Made by a program: the position numbers and the translations under genes. From Pseudolysinimonas_A sp965653335 (lineage in GTDB: Bacteria; Actinomycetota; Actinomycetes; Actinomycetales; Microbacteriaceae), in assembly GCA_965653335.1 (NCBI GenBank), contig CBFGZU010000040.1:1-16047 (forward strand): 16,047 bases of DNA, written 5' to 3'. The notes under the pieces were generated by a model. That model searched no databases. It worked only from the letters and a program-made list of their open reading frames with translations, and was not told the DNA's origin. Positions within the stretch are counted from its first letter, which is position 1. Every line of letters begins with the position of its first letter. Shown here one piece after another: positions 13,858 through 16,047 of this stretch.

Positions 13858-13864
13858 ATAGAGT
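13836..13864 (+). promoter_or_regulatory. Probable promoter of the PadR gene
   Basis: TTGCGA (13836-13841) and TAGAGT (13859-13864) are separated by 17 bp, each matching four of the six consensus bases. The predicted start of transcription is near 13871, leaving a leader of about 50 nt. The operator palindrome overlaps the -35 box and spacer, indicating autorepression. Confidence 0.6.
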
Positions 13865-13882
13865 AGCGCCCGGATCACACGA

Positions 13883-13899
13883 CCGTCCGTGTCGGACGG
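13883..13899 (+). promoter_or_regulatory. Hairpin in the padR 5' leader
   Basis: CCGTCCG and CGGACGG form a perfect 7-bp stem with a 3-nt loop in the predicted leader, 9 nt before the Shine-Dalgarno sequence. It may stabilise the mRNA or, as DNA, be a second dyad for a regulator. Confidence 0.45.
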
Positions 13900-13908
13900 C
13901 AGGTAGTC

Positions 13909-13913
13909 AGGAG
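13909..13913 (+). promoter_or_regulatory. Shine-Dalgarno site of the PadR gene
   Basis: AGGAG lies 7 nt before the ATG at 13921. It favours that start over the internal ATG at 13930. Confidence 0.75.
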
Positions 13914-13920
13914 AAACACC

Positions 13921-14505
13921 ATGCACCGCATGAACAGGAATCACGATCGCGGAGTTCACCAAGGAACCCCACTTCAATCCCGCTACCGCGCGGGCGGGCC
14001 GCACCCGGGAGCCGACTACATGGGCTTCCTCGGCGGCCCCGCGTTTGCACCGCGCGGCTTCGGCGGCCGGGCCCGCAAAGGCGACGTGCGCAGCGCCATC
14101 CTCTCCCTCCTCGGCGAGGGCCCGACGAACGGCTACGGCCTCATCAAGGCCATCCACGCCAAGAGTGACGGCGCCTGGCGCGCGAGCCCCGGCTCGGTCT
14201 ACCCGACGCTGCAGCAGCTCGTCGACGAAGGGCTCATCGCCCCCACGTCGCAGGGTCCGCGTGCCGAATACGACCTCACCGACGACGGTCGCGCCCACGT
14301 CGCCGAGCACGCCGACGAGATCGCCGCCGCGTGGACGCAGTCCCGCAACCCCTGGAAGGAGCAGGGCGAGCTGATGACCGCCGCGCGAAAACTCGCCGGT
14401 GTCGTGCGCCAGGTCGCATCCGAGGGAACCACCGAGCAGCGCGCGAGCGCCGCAGCCAAGCTCGACGACCTCCGTCGCGAGCTCTACCGGATGCTCGGCG
14501 AATAG
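13921..14505 (+). CDS. PadR family transcriptional regulator
   Basis: This 194-aa DNA-binding repressor has a PadR winged helix at about residues 52-135: KGDVRSAILSLLGEGPTNGY (53-72), GLIKAI, SPGSVYPTLQQLVDEGLI (89-106) and EYDLTDDGRAHV (116-127). A C-terminal dimerisation helix follows (about 150-193). The first 50 residues are an unusual basic, Gly- and Phe-containing extension (GGPAFAPRGFGGRARKG). PadR proteins often respond to phenolics, antibiotics or envelope stress and repress an adjacent transporter. No transporter gene is next to it, so the target may be itself or the divergent protease. The 28-bp nested palindrome over its promoter suggests autoregulation. The start is supported by AGGAG 7 nt upstream. 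A strong terminator follows, so it is monocistronic. Confidence 0.95.
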   Translation: MHRMNRNHDRGVHQGTPLQSRYRAGGPHPGADYMGFLGGPAFAPRGFGGRARKGDVRSAILSLLGEGPTNGYGLIKAIHAKSDGAWRASPGSVYPTLQQLVDEGLIAPTSQGPRAEYDLTDDGRAHVAEHADEIAAAWTQSRNPWKEQGELMTAARKLAGVVRQVASEGTTEQRASAAAKLDDLRRELYRMLGE

Positions 14506-14524
14506 TTCGCGCCAATATCAGAGA

Positions 14525-14567
14525 GTGACATCAGGTGCGGTGAGACTCGCCGCGCATGTCGCTTTTT
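14525..14567 (+). terminator. Intrinsic terminator of the PadR gene
   Basis: A two-part hairpin (GTGACAT with ATGTCGC, then GCGGTG with CGCCGC, separated by an internal loop) is followed directly by TTTTT at 14563-14567. It begins 19 nt after the stop codon. It is the only terminator in the window with a clear U-tract. Confidence 0.75.
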
Positions 14568-14572
14568 CGGGG

Positions 14573-14600
14573 TTGCCGGCGGCGGTCATGTCCCTAAGAT
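14573..14600 (+). promoter_or_regulatory. Promoter of the zinc-ribbon membrane protein (leaderless)
   Basis: TTGCCG (14573-14578) and TAAGAT (14595-14600) are separated by 16 bp. The -10 box ends 7 nt before the ATG at 14608, so transcription should begin at the start codon. This start is preferred over the ATG at 14599, which overlaps the -10 box. Confidence 0.65.
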
Positions 14601-14607
14601 GGGGGAC

Positions 14608-15099
14608 ATGACGGTCGCGTTCCCGACGACCGGCATTGCCATACCGCAAAGAGAAGCCCCCGCTCTCGCGTGTACTTCCTGCGGCACGCGTGCCGTCGCC
14701 CCCGACAAGCCCTTCTGCGCGCAGTGCGGCAGCCGGGTCTCCCTCGCCGTGAAGAGCGGAATCGCCTCGATCGCGGCGACCCGATCGCTGCAATTCGCGG
14801 CTCTCGCGGTGCTCACCAACATCCTCGTCGGTGGTGCGTCGTTCGGCGTCGTCTACCTGCTGTCGGATGCCGCCCGGGTCACCGAAGCGGCCGTCGGTCT
14901 CGAAGCGGTGCGCTTCGTCATCGTCGGCACGCTGCTCGCCGTCGCCATCCGCTACGGCGTGCGCGGGCTGAAACAGACCCGCGACGGTGCCCTCAAGCGC
15001 AGGCCGTGGGCGATCATCGGTCTCGTCGTCTCGGGGCTCTACGCACTGCTCATCCTCGGCTCGTTCGTCGCGACGGCGCTGCTCTTCGCGCTCCTCTGA
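14608..15099 (+). CDS. Zinc-ribbon membrane protein of unknown function
   Basis: This 163-aa protein has an N-terminal zinc ribbon with Cys22, Cys25, Cys37 and Cys40 (ACTSCG and FCAQCG). Three probable membrane helices follow (about 62-86, 100-118 and 134-162), with a basic loop (RGLKQTRDGALKRRP) between helices 2 and 3. The short double-CxxC ribbon before membrane helices is common in actinobacterial proteins of unknown function; the ribbon would face the cytoplasm. The start at 14608 is set by the leaderless promoter; the ATG at 14599 would add only three residues. It ends just where the rpsO promoter and leader begin. No partner is evident. Confidence 0.85.
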   Translation: MTVAFPTTGIAIPQREAPALACTSCGTRAVAPDKPFCAQCGSRVSLAVKSGIASIAATRSLQFAALAVLTNILVGGASFGVVYLLSDAARVTEAAVGLEAVRFVIVGTLLAVAIRYGVRGLKQTRDGALKRRPWAIIGLVVSGLYALLILGSFVATALLFALL

Positions 15100-15197
15100 T
15101 ATCCTCGCAAGGTTGCCGTCAGAACGGCCGCGGAGACAGAGAGCCGGCACATCGGGTGCCCGGCGCCGCGCAACGAGGTGAAGGAGGGATCGAATCT
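15100..15197 (+). promoter_or_regulatory. rpsO promoter region and structured S15 leader
   Basis: TATCCT at 15100-15105 may be a -10 box, although no good -35 is seen. The roughly 85-nt leader contains a hairpin: GCCGGCAC (15143-15150) pairs with GTGC-C-CGGC (15156-15164) around a 5-nt loop, with one bulged C. AAGGAGG (15181-15187) is the ribosome-binding site, 10 nt before the ATG. Ribosomal protein S15 controls its own mRNA through leader structures in several bacterial phyla; such control here is inferred from position. Confidence 0.5.
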
Positions 15198-15467
15198 ATG
15201 GCTCTTGACGCTGAGACCAAGAAGGCGATCATCGACGAGTACGCAACCCAGCCCGGTGACACCGGATCCCCCGAGGTCCAGGTCGCGATCCTGACCAAGC
15301 GGATCAAGGATCTGACCGAGCACCTCAAAGAGCACAAGCACGATCACCACTCGCGTCGTGGTCTGCTGCTGCTCGTGGGCCAGCGCCGCCGGTTGCTGGG
15401 CTACCTCCAGGACATCGACATCGAGCGCTACCGCTCGCTGATCGAACGCCTGGGCCTGCGTCGCTGA
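15198..15467 (+). CDS. rpsO: 30S ribosomal protein S15
   Basis: This 89-aa protein is of the exact usual length. The S15 signature is plain: ATQPGDTGSPEVQVAILTKR (16-35), the loop HLKEHKHDHHSRRGLLLLVG (42-61) and QRRRLLGYLQDID (62-74), ending in the usual Leu- and Arg-rich helix (YRSLIERLGLRR). It binds 16S rRNA at the central-domain three-way junction and is an early step in 30S assembly. The start has a strong AAGGAGG at 10 nt. It is followed by a long hairpin terminator, so it appears to be a single-gene unit. The polynucleotide phosphorylase gene often found next to rpsO is not the immediate neighbour. Confidence 0.99.
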   Translation: MALDAETKKAIIDEYATQPGDTGSPEVQVAILTKRIKDLTEHLKEHKHDHHSRRGLLLLVGQRRRLLGYLQDIDIERYRSLIERLGLRR

Positions 15468-15488
15468 TCGCGACCAGCGCAAGACACA

Positions 15489-15524
15489 AAACGGGTCGTC
15501 GTCCTCCGGGGCGGCGGCCCGTTT
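15489..15524 (+). terminator. Strong intrinsic terminator of rpsO
   Basis: The arms 15489-15504 and 15509-15524 form a 16-bp uninterrupted stem (three G-U pairs) closed by a TCCG tetraloop. The stem begins AAACGGG and ends CCCGTTT, so A and U runs sit at its base. It begins 22 nt after the rpsO stop. Confidence 0.9.
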
Positions 15525-15608
15525 GCATGCCGCGTCGGTCGCGATCTGATGACCGGATGGCAACCACACGGCGTGTCGACGGCGTGTCGCAGCATTCGTC
15601 CCCGGAGG

Positions 15609-15637
15609 GCGACACGGCACCCGCGGCTCGGTAACCT
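15609..15637 (+). promoter_or_regulatory. Promoter of the last gene (leaderless)
   Basis: GCGACA (15609-15614) and TAACCT (15632-15637) are separated by 17 bp. The -10 box ends 6 nt before the ATG at 15644. Confidence 0.55.
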
Positions 15638-15643
15638 CGCAAC

Positions 15644-16047
15644 ATGAAACGCGGCTTCGAGGGGGAAGCGGCCGAGGCTGCGCCCGTCGGGTTACTCACC
15701 CGTCGCGCCCTCACCGGATGCGGCATCGCCACGCTGGGGATCGGGGCACTCACGGGATGGCTCATCGCAGCAGCTCAGGTCGTGGTGCAGACCGGCGCCC
15801 TCACCGGGGTGCAGGCGTACGCCGCCCTCATCTCGGCGATCTTCGGCATCTTCGTCGCAGCTGTCGTCGCGCTGGGTGCTTTCGGCGGGTACGTTCTCGG
15901 CATCGCCCTCGCGCCGACGTCACGACTGCGCGTCGCCGCGTGTGTCGGCGGGGGAGCGGTCGTCGCGCTCGGCGCTCTGCTCGCACTGGGAACCGGCGGA
16001 ACGCTGGGATGGCGTCCCGTCGCCCTCGAGACCGTGGCCCTCGGCCT
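15644..16047 (+). CDS. Membrane protein of unknown function, 3' end outside the window
   Basis: The frame is open from the ATG at 15644 to the window edge (134 complete codons, no stop). After a charged N terminus (MKRGFEGEAAEAAPVG) there are three hydrophobic stretches, at about residues 22-45, 54-83 and 95-118, rich in Ala, Gly, Val and Leu, so it is an integral membrane protein. I do not recognise a family. The start is supported by a -10 box 6 nt upstream in the leaderless position, and the gene lies after the rpsO terminator. Third-position G/C preference supports the frame. Confidence 0.75.
   Translation, partial: MKRGFEGEAAEAAPVGLLTRRALTGCGIATLGIGALTGWLIAAAQVVVQTGALTGVQAYAALISAIFGIFVAAVVALGAFGGYVLGIALAPTSRLRVAACVGGGAVVALGALLALGTGGTLGWRPVALETVALG

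Noticed and set aside
15570..15590. Two tandem copies of an 11-bp unit beginning GGCGTGTCG
   Set aside because: Only two imperfect copies; no repeat array or obvious function.
1..16047. Search for tRNA, rRNA, CRISPR arrays, insertion sequences, integrases, toxin-antitoxin or defence genes
   Set aside because: No cloverleaf, direct-repeat array, transposase motif or recognisable defence protein was seen; base composition looks uniform, with no clear transferred island.

Overview
The window is high-GC DNA, densely packed with genes, from a chromosome that looks like an actinobacterium, most probably of the family Microbacteriaceae. The basis is the strong G/C third-position bias, gene families typical of actinobacteria (PrsW-type protease, MarP-like CvpA/serine protease, DUF6328, Ada-AlkA fusion), and many genes whose start codon lies 6-7 nt after a TANNNT -10 box, the actinobacterial leaderless arrangement. 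The genus cannot be fixed from sequence reading alone. I see no rRNA, tRNA, CRISPR array, insertion sequence or phage gene, and no gene-free stretch longer than about 185 bases.

Region 1 (43-3257) looks like a stress or envelope cluster. On the minus strand, a DUF6328 membrane protein is translationally coupled to a YihY/BrkB membrane protein. After a hairpin come a general-stress-type short-chain dehydrogenase and a small Rho_N/SAP-like protein. A SRPBCC protein diverges from DUF6328 on the plus strand.

Region 2 (3332-7970) holds an alpha/beta hydrolase that converges, with overlapping stop codons, on a family 2 glycosyltransferase. Next is an Ada-type sensor fused to an AlkA-type DNA glycosylase (alkylation repair), divergent from a GlcD-like FAD-linked oxidase.

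Region 3 (8051-11301) is the most unusual part. A 196-aa protein resembles a quinone oxidoreductase (MDR) with most of the Rossmann domain removed and the glycine-rich loop destroyed. It is followed by a 171-aa protein that resembles an AhpD/carboxymuconolactone-decarboxylase fold without the catalytic cysteines. The latter is coupled by an ATGA overlap to a five-helix membrane protein, which is followed at once by a PrsW-family intramembrane metalloprotease.

Region 4 (11330-13777, minus strand) has a three-helix membrane protein of unknown function and a MarP-like membrane serine protease, separated by a conspicuous 13-bp inverted repeat.

Region 5 (13800-16047, plus strand) has a PadR-family repressor whose own promoter is covered by a 28-bp nested palindrome, then a U-tract terminator, a zinc-ribbon membrane protein with a leaderless promoter, rpsO (ribosomal protein S15) with a structured leader and a strong terminator, and the first 134 codons of another membrane protein that runs off the window. 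No complete novel defence or mobile system is evident. The best leads are the degenerate-enzyme pair beside the membrane protein and PrsW, and the PadR operator.
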